Positions 43,201 through 49,623 of a stretch of 64,000 nt of DNA are shown here, piece after piece (the stretch's first letter is position 1; each line of letters begins with the position of its first letter). A program made the translations under genes and the position numbers. The notes under the pieces were generated by a model. That model saw only the letters and a list, made by a program, of their open reading frames with translations. It had not been told where the DNA came from and made no database searches. Source of the DNA: Streptomyces sp. NRRL B-24484 (GTDB lineage: Bacteria > Actinomycetota > Actinomycetes > Streptomycetales > Streptomycetaceae); NCBI RefSeq assembly GCF_000717715.1, contig NZ_JOAI01000032.1, forward strand, positions 1 to 64,000, in the 5' to 3' direction.

Positions 43201-43529
43201 GCAACGACGGCGACCACGACTGGGCGACGCCGCTGGCGCAGCAGATGGTCTGCCGGGTGCTGGACCTCGCGCACACCGTGGCCTGCCTGCGGCTGCAGGA
43301 CGCGGCGTTCGATCTGGACGCCGCGCGGCGCGCGATCGCAATCGGGCTCGAGGTTCAGGAGGACGAGCAGCTGTACCGCGACTGGCTGCGGGTCGAGGCT
43401 GCGAGCGGCAGCCGGCAGGGTCTGTTCCGCGTGATCGACGCCGCGAAGTCCGCGATGGCGCAGCTCGACAGCGACCTGGAGCCGACGACGAAGCGCCTGA
43501 TCAGTGAGCTGCTGGGGCAGCGGGCATGA
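40236..43529 (+). CDS. Membrane protein with LysM domains and C-terminal BTAD regulator domain
   Basis: 1097 residues. Membrane helices near residues 18-40 (AGLAGLALLALLAAVPWGLI) and 65-85 (VIINTIAVVLWAVWAQFAFC), with another at about 108-125, then two LysM-like peptidoglycan-binding modules (DSLWRIAEQHLGDGTRWSEI; VVEGDTLSGIAERELGDGDK), a Pro/Ala/Ser linker, a further helix (ALLGAGLLATLTTRRLLQYR), a long cytosolic part, and a C-terminal winged-helix plus BTAD helical domain (LQTRIYELRSQLGHAPDGSL, YRLGQIHCDWTWLEYLAERG, YRDWLRVEAASGSRQGLF). It may sense the cell wall and regulate transcription or assembly of the pilus. Located between pilus genes and the prepilin peptidase, whose start it overlaps. 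Confidence 0.8.
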   Translation: MSKTRPATATRTAGDLVRAGLAGLALLALLAAVPWGLITFIGNPLPDSMPTWSTLNESVGTTVIINTIAVVLWAVWAQFAFCVAVELRAALSGIGRLPLRVPAAGVNQALARQLVATMLLVSAGALTVGTATAAPASAAAAPRAATTAAAVPQQAASAVTAAPGAAAATEQHLPIYVVKAPSEGHRDSLWRIAEQHLGDGTRWSEIQTLNEGRPQPDGGSLGSNSRIRPGWTLLLPADAVGDDLTRPNTATSLQSADGAGKHLVTVVEGDTLSGIAERELGDGDKYPLLLDATKDLVQPDGSHLSDPDELFPGQKIVIPGPAAAAPASPAPSTAAPVTPPSAATPPAQTAAPQTPSPEATAVPQQSAQPSASATAQAPAPATSTGQPSAPAESAPATAPPAGATASGDHAGQQFIVSAREVTGVGALLGAGLLATLTTRRLLQYRRRRPGQTVAVAEETSRLEALLGRTAQPGSATLLDHALRTLAESVPADEELPEVRAARVTAGGVELLPEDNTLEPVAPFTAGADGWWTLDPEAPLLDDLHAQRVPAPYPGLVTIGRDEAGNHILLNLPHVQVLLLNGTPANVRSVARSIALDAATCPWADHVDVVTAGFDRDLGGLLAKGRIRVTPSAHAGIVDVAELRAEALQAEEAGEEGPLPWLMVCTEDPGEHTWELAEVLSTTRGRHVAVVLPGDAEGIAEYFPDAEVLDADALAAQACDLADTEVVLTRVTDEEHQQLTAALRVTVQEAAPAAGAWEFVPDPDQVPPRFGPASIPSPVTFGDHVPPDVLTRHSAAALEDAAGDEDEDEVEGGDGLAPAEDVEDQTPPEAGEDSGGQVPVALTKPVTSRDRVPVAPSPDQPQLLVLGPIAIANSQGSETAHPPRLAALAAYLYFRPGRDYGSIANAMDPVSPWEPRTLQTRIYELRSQLGHAPDGSLYVPRKSGDTYRLGQIHCDWTWLEYLAERGLPRGIDGLDDLEQALSLVRGRPFGNDGDHDWATPLAQQMVCRVLDLAHTVACLRLQDAAFDLDAARRAIAIGLEVQEDEQLYRDWLRVEAASGSRQGLFRVIDAAKSAMAQLDSDLEPTTKRLISELLGQRA

Positions 43530-44431
43530 ACGGGGTCCCTGTGGTGGCGGCCGGCCTGGTCGGGGCGGTGCTGGGCGGTGGGGTGGTACGGCCGGTCGTC
43601 GCTGTCTACGCCCGGCCGGCTCCGGCGCCGCCGGCCGCGGTGTGTGCGTCCTGCGGCAGTCGGGTTCTGGGCGGTGCCGCTGGTTGGGCGACGGCTCTGG
43701 CTCGAGGCCGCTGCGGTGCGTGCGGGGAGCGGGTCGGTGCTCCACCGGGAGCTGCCGAGGTGCTGACCGGGTTGGTCTTTGGGTTGGTGGTCGTCGGCGG
43801 CGCCGGTGGTTGGCTGATGGCCGCGCAGTTGTGGTTTGCCTTCGTCGGGGCCGCGTTGGTCCTGATTGATGCCGCGGTGCGGCGCCTTCCGGACCATCTC
43901 ACCGCGGCTGCTGCGGCCGGCGTGGCGTTGCTGCTGGGCGGTGCCACGATCGCGGGGCAGCCCTGGGTCGTCGTGGGCCGGGCCCTCGCGGGCGCGGCCG
44001 CCGTCGGGACGCTGTTCTTCGTCGCGGTGCTCGCTGGCGCGGTGGCGTTCGGGGACCTCAAGTTGAGCCCCGCGCTCGGGGCGCTGTTGGCCTGGTCGAG
44101 CTGGCAGGCGGTGGCGGCCGGGCTCCTGATGAGCGTCTTCCTCGCGCCGTTGCTGGTGCTGGTCGGTCTCGTAGTCGTGCGCCGGCCGGCCCGGCGGGCG
44201 CTCCGGCCGGTGCTCGCCGTCACGGGCCTGGGGCTCGCGGTGGCGGGGGGCGTCGCAGTCGCCCGCGGAACGGGTGTCGGTGTGCTCGGCGGACTGACCG
44301 CATGGGCACTGGCTGTCGTGCAGCTCGGTGTGGTGTTGGTGGCTCAGCGCAGGCCGCTCAAGGGGACGAAGGTCGCGGTGGGGCCGGCGCTGATCGCGGG
44401 GTCGCTCCTGGCCTCGGTTGCGTTCTCCTAG
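43526..44431 (+). CDS. A24-family prepilin peptidase (TadV/CpaA-like)
   Basis: 301 residues, polytopic. The two catalytic aspartates are Asp115 (LVLIDAAVRRLPDHL) and Asp177 (VAFGDLKLSPALGALLAW), as in A24 aspartyl prepilin peptidases. An N-terminal cysteine cluster (CASCGSRVLGG...GRCGACGERVG) resembles the zinc-binding loop of larger PilD-type enzymes. It would cut the pilin and TadE/G-like leaders encoded upstream. The ATG overlaps the previous stop by four bases. It is the last gene before a strong palindromic terminator. Confidence 0.85.
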   Translation: MNGVPVVAAGLVGAVLGGGVVRPVVAVYARPAPAPPAAVCASCGSRVLGGAAGWATALARGRCGACGERVGAPPGAAEVLTGLVFGLVVVGGAGGWLMAAQLWFAFVGAALVLIDAAVRRLPDHLTAAAAAGVALLLGGATIAGQPWVVVGRALAGAAAVGTLFFVAVLAGAVAFGDLKLSPALGALLAWSSWQAVAAGLLMSVFLAPLLVLVGLVVVRRPARRALRPVLAVTGLGLAVAGGVAVARGTGVGVLGGLTAWALAVVQLGVVLVAQRRPLKGTKVAVGPALIAGSLLASVAFS

Positions 44432-44753
44432 GGGTCGGCCACCTCGGATTGCGTTCGGCATTTCTGGGCGGGGTCGGCATGGGGCATTGCTCCGGGGCGG
44501 GGTGCTGTTGAGGTGTCCGAGAGTGCTTGTTCGGGTCCGGATTCGCGCAACAGCCTGGCGAAATCGCTTCTATGGGGCCTTCAGGCGCCGATCATGGTCT
44601 GCGCGATCCGGTCACACCGGGACCTGCGAGTTCGGCCGCCTGTGGCCCCTTTCTGTGGCTCGACTTTTGCCCCATTCATGCCAGTTTGGCCGATTTCGAG
44701 GGTTCTGTGCCACGAGCTCGTCGGCCGACCCCCGAGACCCCACGTCCGGAAAT
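44432..44753 (+). other. Intergenic region, no supported gene
   Basis: About 320 bases between the convergent prepilin peptidase and DUF2637-type genes, ending in the perfect palindrome. It is somewhat less GC-rich and lacks codon bias. No recognisable motif. Confidence 0.5.
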
Positions 44754-44785
44754 GCTGATGCCCCCACAGCTGTGGGGGCATCAGC
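44754..44785 (+). terminator. Perfect 32-base palindrome, likely bidirectional terminator
   Basis: GCTGATGCCCCCACAG and its exact complement meet without a loop (44754-44785). It stands between two converging genes (ends at 44431 and 44811), so it can serve both directions. Confidence 0.8.
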
Positions 44786-44810
44786 GTGTTTGCCTCTCTG
44801 CGACGTGGTG

Positions 44811-46229
44811 TCAGCTACCGGCACTGGCCATCTGCAGGAGATCGGACTGGGGCGTCTCGTACTGGCTCCGGTAGGCGTCCGTCAGCTTCTTCCAGTACCG
44901 CTTCACGCTGTCGGTCTTCAGCGGGCCGTTGTCCTGGCCGACCTCGCCGTACTCGTCGAAGGCCCACTGGACGAACTGCTCCTTCGTCGGGTGGTTGCCC
45001 CACCGCTCGACGTAGGCCACGTAGTAGCCGTAGAGGACCTTCGCGCGGGCGGTGTCCAGGTTCACCTCGATGGAGCCGATCGGATCGGCGGCCGCATCCG
45101 GGGCAGCCTCCAGCTCATCCAGCAGGTCGGACTGGGCCTCCGCAAACCCGACCACAGAGCGGACCGGCGCGGCGACCGCGACAACAGGCTGCACGGCCGG
45201 ACCGTCAGCCGGCCCTGCGGTCTCGGCGGTCGCAGTGACCGCCGAGACCGCAGGTACGGGCACAACCGGGTTCGGGCGCGGGCTGCTGGGGGGAAGCGCC
45301 GTCTCGGCGTCAGCGTCCAGCGCTTCCTGCCTGAACCCGGAACTCTCTATCGCACTCTCCGAGGACGGGGCCGGCTCTCCCGACGGAGAGGAACCAGCCT
45401 CGACGGCTGGCCGGCTCGAGGGGATTGCAACAGGCTGGATCATCTCTACCTGGTGCGCCTCGGCCAGGGGCGCACGGTGAGCAGATTCGACCTCGCGAGG
45501 ACGGAGGGACACCCCGAGTTCGGCCAGAGCGTCGTCATAAAGGCGGGGATCACCTTCCCCGAACTGGGACATGCTCAGCAGCAGCTGGGCCAGCTCGGAG
45601 GCCTGCTTGCGCCAACGCCAGCCGTACTTCTTCTTCAGCAGCCGGATGAGGATCTTGCGGCGCTTCTCCAGGCCGATGAGCTCCTCGTTGGAGTTGATGC
45701 CCCAGATGTGCTTGCGGCGCCACATCGCGAAGGTTCCGAACGGGGAGTTCGCCCAACGTCCGAGGGTGAAGCCCTCCCGGACGGGCTTGCCGGCCGCCAG
45801 GCTGGCCCAGCGGGCGACCGCGTGCCGTGCTGCCTCGACAACGATGATGAACAGCACCGGGACGACCGCGTGCATCCCCATCGCGAGCGGCCGACCCCAG
45901 GCGGTGGCGCTGTTCATCACGATGGTGGCGACGGTCAGCACCCACGCGGTCTGGCGCAGCAGCGGGAAGGGCATGCGGAGCCAGGTCAGCAGCAGCTCGA
46001 AGGCGTACAGGACGACGATGCCCGCGTCGACGCCGATGGGCAGCCACCGGGCGAACCAACCGAAGCCTTCTTGATCGGCGAGGGCCCAGACCGCCTTGTA
46101 CGAGCCGGCGAAGCCGATGCCGGCGATCGCGATGACGCCGATGATGACGACGAAGATGAGCGCCTTGTGGCCGCGGTTGATCGTGGGCCTGGTCAAGCTG
46201 TCCTCCCGATGGCTGAGCCGGTCCACCAT
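44811..46229 (-). CDS. DUF2637/Spd-like membrane protein
   Basis: 472 residues. Four membrane helices in the first ~150 residues (ALIFVVIIGVIAIAGIGFAG, WLPIGVDAGIVVLYAFELLL, TAWVLTVATIVMNSATAWG, AVVPVLFIIVVEAARHAVAR) match the DUF2637 family found in plasmid spread (Spd) proteins of streptomycetes. A basic stretch (RRKILIRLLKKKYGWRWRKQ) and a Pro/Ala/Ser linker lead to a C-terminal helical domain (VLYGYYVAYVERWGNHPTKE, SVKRYWKKLTDAYRSQYETP) that looks like a small DNA-binding or protein-binding fold seen in other plasmid proteins. It probably assists intramycelial plasmid spreading. Confidence 0.75.
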   Translation of the reverse strand: MVDRLSHREDSLTRPTINRGHKALIFVVIIGVIAIAGIGFAGSYKAVWALADQEGFGWFARWLPIGVDAGIVVLYAFELLLTWLRMPFPLLRQTAWVLTVATIVMNSATAWGRPLAMGMHAVVPVLFIIVVEAARHAVARWASLAAGKPVREGFTLGRWANSPFGTFAMWRRKHIWGINSNEELIGLEKRRKILIRLLKKKYGWRWRKQASELAQLLLSMSQFGEGDPRLYDDALAELGVSLRPREVESAHRAPLAEAHQVEMIQPVAIPSSRPAVEAGSSPSGEPAPSSESAIESSGFRQEALDADAETALPPSSPRPNPVVPVPAVSAVTATAETAGPADGPAVQPVVAVAAPVRSVVGFAEAQSDLLDELEAAPDAAADPIGSIEVNLDTARAKVLYGYYVAYVERWGNHPTKEQFVQWAFDEYGEVGQDNGPLKTDSVKRYWKKLTDAYRSQYETPQSDLLQMASAGS

Positions 46230-46614
46230 TTCATGGGGCCTCGGTGGTGCGCACGGGACATCAGCGGCACTGCGCCTGAGATCAACCGCTATGGGGCACT
46301 TGTCCTACTGCGAAGTGTTCGAATTGATGCTGAGCAGCCTGCGAAGAGGGCCGCTGTAGCAGTCGCAGCACTGCACCCTGGATTCGCAGTTGCACAGCCC
46401 CGGTCGCACCTGGGTCGTGCGAAAGGCCGCCACCGTCGCAGCCTGCTTGTCCGAGCGAGGGCCGTGCTGCGAGCCGGGCTGCCGCTTCTCGCCAGCCTGA
46501 GCGGCTTCACTGCGACGGGCCCGGCCTGCCGTCACCGGGTCAATCTCCGTTTTAGTGGCAGAGGACAGCTGACCGGGTCAGGTCCATGGCGCCGGCGGTG
46601 AAGCGGCTGGTGGG
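46230..46614 (-). other. Upstream region of the Spd-like gene with GCAGTCGCA-type words
   Basis: About 385 bases without a supported gene. GCAGTCGCA (46359-46367) and relatives (TTCGCAGTTGCAC, GTCGCACCTGGG, CGTCGCAGCC) crowd at 46355-46445. The same nonamer recurs at 18379-18412 and 55134-55593. It also includes the space before the first parS-like site. Confidence 0.45.
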
Positions 46615-46633
46615 GTGATTGCCGAGCAATCAC
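46615..46633 (+). promoter_or_regulatory. parS: parS-like site 1
   Basis: GTGATTGCCGAGCAATCAC: perfect eight-base arms around three bases. It overlaps the last bases and stop codon of parA. Confidence 0.8.
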
Positions 46634-47481
46634 TTCTGGCGGCGGAAGCCCATCGCCTTCACCACCGCAGCGTAGTCCGCTGTCACCTCGGCGGTCAGGT
46701 CGAAGAAGGGCAGTGCCTGCTGCGCGGCATAGGACTCGGGCACCCGAGTGGACCTGCGGACGGCGGGCAGGACGATGTCTCCGTACGCCTTACGAGCCTG
46801 CTCCTGCGCCTCCGCGTAGACGACGCCGGCGGTCCGCTTGGTCGGCGCGTCGGACATGAGGATCCACGCGAACTGGGGCGCCGCGCCGTTCGGCCCGAAC
46901 GACTCGTTCACGCGGTCGATGGTCTGCTCGATCCGCGTAAGCGCGCGCAGTTCCTTCCAGCCCGGCTTGACGCAGGCGACGACCTCGGTGGCCAGTACAA
47001 GGGCATTGACGACCACGAGCCCGAGGTTACCGGGGCAGTCCAGCAGAACGACGTCGTAGTCGTCGAGGACCGGGGCAAGGGTCTCGCGGAGCCACATCTC
47101 TCGGCCGATCAGGCGGCCGGTCAGCAACTGCTCGACGGACTCAAGCTCAACGGAAGGCAGGAGCAGGTCCAGGCCGTCGATCGTCTTGGAGGCCGGGTCC
47201 TCTACCGGCCCAGCCATGGCCGGGACAATGGCGTCCTGGACGGTGACGCCCTTGACGCCGATCAGGAGGTCATAGAGCGTCGGCTGGTTGTCCAGCAGGT
47301 CGGGCTGGTCGTAGCCGAGCGCCGCAGCAGCGTCGCACTGCGCGTCGAGGTCGACGACCAGGACCTTGAGCTTGTACTTGGCCAACCATGCGCCGACAGT
47401 GACTGCTCCTGTCGACTTCCCCGCACCGCCGGACTGGTTCGTGAAGGCGAGGACGCGAGTGGAAGGCAGCGTGGGCGGCAT
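46630..47481 (-). CDS. parA: ParA-family partition ATPase
   Basis: 283 residues. The deviant Walker A is SGGAGKSTGAV (residues 17-27), Walker A' VLVVDLDAQCDAAAALGYDQ, and Walker B DVVLLDCPGNLGLVVVNALV. ParA ATPases bind DNA non-specifically and move ParB-parS complexes during plasmid segregation. There is no N-terminal DNA-binding domain, so it is a small (type Ib-like or chromosomal-like) ParA. It lies downstream of parB on the same strand, the reverse of the usual order; a parS-like site stands 20-38 bases before its start and another overlaps its stop. Confidence 0.9.
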   Translation of the reverse strand: MPPTLPSTRVLAFTNQSGGAGKSTGAVTVGAWLAKYKLKVLVVDLDAQCDAAAALGYDQPDLLDNQPTLYDLLIGVKGVTVQDAIVPAMAGPVEDPASKTIDGLDLLLPSVELESVEQLLTGRLIGREMWLRETLAPVLDDYDVVLLDCPGNLGLVVVNALVLATEVVACVKPGWKELRALTRIEQTIDRVNESFGPNGAAPQFAWILMSDAPTKRTAGVVYAEAQEQARKAYGDIVLPAVRRSTRVPESYAAQQALPFFDLTAEVTADYAAVVKAMGFRRQK

Positions 47482-47500
47482 GGGCGCTCCTGGATAGGGA

Positions 47501-47519
47501 GTGATTGCCGAGCAATCAC
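47501..47519 (+). promoter_or_regulatory. parS: parS-like site 2
   Basis: GTGATTGCCGAGCAATCAC, identical to site 1. It sits 20 bases upstream of the parA start, where bound ParB could repress parA. Confidence 0.85.
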
Positions 47520-47619
47520 GGTGGTGCTTCGCGTCGGGTCCTGGATGTGGTCAGGGTGGGCCGCACGCGCGGCAGAGAAAACGGCCCCGGGAAGACAGGG
47601 GTCACAGGGAGGTGGGGAC

Positions 47620-47647
47620 AGCGTGCCCTCCAGTACGAGGGCACGCT
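47620..47647 (-). terminator. Hairpin after parB
   Basis: Perfect 11-base arms AGCGTGCCCTC and GAGGGCACGCT around CAGTAC, about 49 bases beyond the parB stop. It may separate parB and parA expression. Confidence 0.6.
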
Positions 47648-47695
47648 ACAGCGGCTCCTCCGGCAATGGAACACCACGCCGGATCTGTCACTCAA

Positions 47696-49021
47696 TCAGG
47701 CAAGGTACTCGCGGACGGCGGCGAGCACCTCAGGCGTGAGATTGTCAATCAACGCCTGCGCGATCTCCTCGGCGCTCGCGGACTCGACGAGGATGATGCG
47801 CTTCTCCGCGGCAGGCACAGGCGTCGGCTTGTCGATGACGGCAACCGGGGCCACGGGGGCCGGAACGGCGGCGGTTGATTGCTCGGCAATCACCGAGGCG
47901 GCCGACGTGGCGGGGCCAGCTGCGACGTTGTTCGCCGCAGAGGCCGGCGGTGCTGATTGCTCGGCAATCACCTCTGAGGGGGCCTGCTCGAGAAGGGCCT
48001 CTGTACGCGGGGTGGGAACCTCGGCAAGTTCGCGACCGGTCGCGCCAGCAGGTGATTGCTCGGCAATCACCTCGGCCTCGGGAAGATCCGCGGCAACGGC
48101 TGCAGGCAGCGGCCACCTCTGCTCCTTGGGAAGGGATCGACTCAGCTCGACCACGCCAGCCTCGTCGATGCTGCCCTCGAGGAACAGCTCCTGCAGGTCC
48201 CGCCGGAGCTTCGACAGGTGGTCGATCACGAAGCGCAGGTCGAGGTGGCCCTTCTCCGCCTTCTCCTGCACATCCGCCACCGCGTTGCTCAGCGCGACGA
48301 TGTCAAAGGGCTGCAGGACGCCGTCGACGAACTGCTTCTGGAGAGACGGCCGGACGCGGGCCAGGTTCTTCGCGGCGAAGGAGACGCCAATGCCGGTTCC
48401 CGGGGTGTAGTGCTCGTCGAGGATCTTCGCCTGAACTTCGGGGATCGTGTCGAGGATGGCGATGCGGTGGGACACCGTAGTCTGCGAGACGTTCCCGAGC
48501 CGGCTCGCCAACTCTCGCTGCGACAGCTTTTCCTCCTGCATCGCCTCCCGGTACTGGATGCCTTCGGCAATCGGGTCCAGGGGCTCCCGGAGGGAGTTCT
48601 CCTGAATCGCCGCGATGCGAATACTGACGACCTGCATCTTCAGGAGGATCGGCACGGAGGTCAGGCCCGCGACGTGCGCGGCGGCCAGGCGGCGGTGCCC
48701 GTGAATCACGACGTAGGGGCGACCGGACTCCCGAACGTGGTCCGTGTGCTGCGGGTAGTGCTTGATGTACACCTCAGCCGGCACCACGGTGAGCGCGGTG
48801 CTGACACCGTCGACCTTGAAGGCCTCGGCCAGGTCGACAACCTTCTGCCATGCCCGCGGGTCGAGCTTCTCCTGCTGGACGTCGCGACCGTTCTCGGGGC
48901 TGGGCAGGAGTTCGCTCAGCTCTGCGCTCGAGGGCGGGTTCTGGATGATCCGGGTCTGGGCCGCCTGCTGACGGGCCGCTCCGAGGTCTCGGGAGCCGAG
49001 ACCTCGCGGGTTGCTTGCCAT
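47696..49021 (-). CDS. parB: ParB-family centromere-binding protein
   Basis: 441 residues. The N-terminal ParB/Srx domain holds GRPYVVIHGHRRLAAAHVAG and AAIQENSLREPLDPIAEGIQ; the helix-turn-helix is LSQRELASRLGNVSQTTVSH. Then come a helical region (to about residue 300), a long low-complexity linker (about 310-400) and a C-terminal dimerisation-like helix pair (EEIAQALIDNLTPEVLAAVR). In the linker the hexapeptide VIAEQS occurs at residues 318, 351 and 377, each encoded by a parS-like palindrome. ParB would bind the seven sites around and inside its own gene. The ATG at 49021 lies 77 bases after site 6 in the reading direction. Confidence 0.9.
   Translation of the reverse strand: MASNPRGLGSRDLGAARQQAAQTRIIQNPPSSAELSELLPSPENGRDVQQEKLDPRAWQKVVDLAEAFKVDGVSTALTVVPAEVYIKHYPQHTDHVRESGRPYVVIHGHRRLAAAHVAGLTSVPILLKMQVVSIRIAAIQENSLREPLDPIAEGIQYREAMQEEKLSQRELASRLGNVSQTTVSHRIAILDTIPEVQAKILDEHYTPGTGIGVSFAAKNLARVRPSLQKQFVDGVLQPFDIVALSNAVADVQEKAEKGHLDLRFVIDHLSKLRRDLQELFLEGSIDEAGVVELSRSLPKEQRWPLPAAVAADLPEAEVIAEQSPAGATGRELAEVPTPRTEALLEQAPSEVIAEQSAPPASAANNVAAGPATSAASVIAEQSTAAVPAPVAPVAVIDKPTPVPAAEKRIILVESASAEEIAQALIDNLTPEVLAAVREYLA
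47875..47893 (+). promoter_or_regulatory. parS: parS-like site 3, inside parB
   Basis: TTGATTGCTCGGCAATCAC: one outer base differs from a perfect palindrome. Reads VIAEQS (from residue 377) on the coding strand. Confidence 0.75.
47953..47971 (+). promoter_or_regulatory. parS: parS-like site 4, inside parB
   Basis: CTGATTGCTCGGCAATCAC: one outer base differs. Reads VIAEQS from residue 351. Confidence 0.75.
48052..48070 (+). promoter_or_regulatory. parS: parS-like site 5, inside parB
   Basis: GTGATTGCTCGGCAATCAC, perfect arms. Reads VIAEQS from residue 318. Confidence 0.85.
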
Positions 49022-49097
49022 GGGTGTCTCCGGGGGGTCTGCGGGTCTCGGTCGCTGAGCTTAGCTGTCGCGGAACGGCACTCCGACAGCCGGGGAG

Positions 49098-49116
49098 GTG
49101 ATTGCCGCGCAATCAC
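49098..49116 (+). promoter_or_regulatory. parS: parS-like site 6
   Basis: GTGATTGCCGCGCAATCAC, perfect arms with a CGC centre; 77 bases upstream of the parB start. Confidence 0.8.
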
Positions 49117-49287
49117 CCCGACGGGCCGCTGCCGGACGCCCCGCCGGAGAACCGGGCCTGAGGGGTCGACGTGCCGGAGGGAACGCGCACCGGGGGTACA
49201 CGGCCAGGCCCGAATCGGCGCCCCACATTCTGTCAGGCGAGTCCTCCCCCGAGACACTGTCGCCACCGTGTCCTCCTTCCGAGAAGG

Positions 49288-49306
49288 GTGATTGCTCGGC
49301 AATCAC
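49288..49306 (+). promoter_or_regulatory. parS: parS-like site 7
   Basis: GTGATTGCTCGGCAATCAC, perfect arms, in the divergent region upstream of parB. Confidence 0.85.
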
Positions 49307-49398
49307 CCTCGGCGAGCCTGCACTCGGCTACGCCGTGGTGGAAGCCACAGCAGTTCGGGCACCGAGCCGCCACGTCGGAATCGCGCCCCTCACGGCCC

Positions 49399-49415
49399 GT
49401 ATACCGTCGGTATAC
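49399..49415 (+). promoter_or_regulatory. GTATACC palindrome, copy 1
   Basis: GTATACCGTCGGTATAC: perfect seven-base arms around GTC. It lies about 210 bases upstream of the SNF2 gene start. Confidence 0.7.
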
Positions 49416-49623
49416 CGGCCGGGTGGCGTGCGCAGGACGGCAGCCCGCGTGGCCCCTGCTTCAGCTCGGAGTCCACCTTGTGGGGATTTGCCACATTCCG
49501 CCATTGACGACCTATCACGCACTGCCCGCCACGAGCGGCGTGGGGGGCGCGATGAGGTCCTCGTGACAGTCCCGGGCGGGAGAATGCCGTGTACCACTGT
49601 TCGCCCAGCCCTTGGAGTGTGCT

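Larger units (their letters stand above)
49022..49623 (+). other. Divergent region between parB and the SNF2 gene
   Basis: About 600 bases with no supported gene. It holds parS-like sites 6 and 7 and one GTATACC palindrome (49399-49415), and should contain the promoters for parB (leftward) and the helicase gene (rightward). Confidence 0.6.

Noticed and set aside
40044..43745. 1233-codon minus-strand open frame opposite the LysM-BTAD gene
   Set aside because: Complementary-strand artefact of GC-rich coding DNA; no motif, while the plus strand has LysM and BTAD domains.
46615..49306. GTGATTGC-N3-GCAATCAC copies as transcription terminators
   Set aside because: Short 8-base arms, location inside parB and in promoters, and constant sequence point to protein binding sites.
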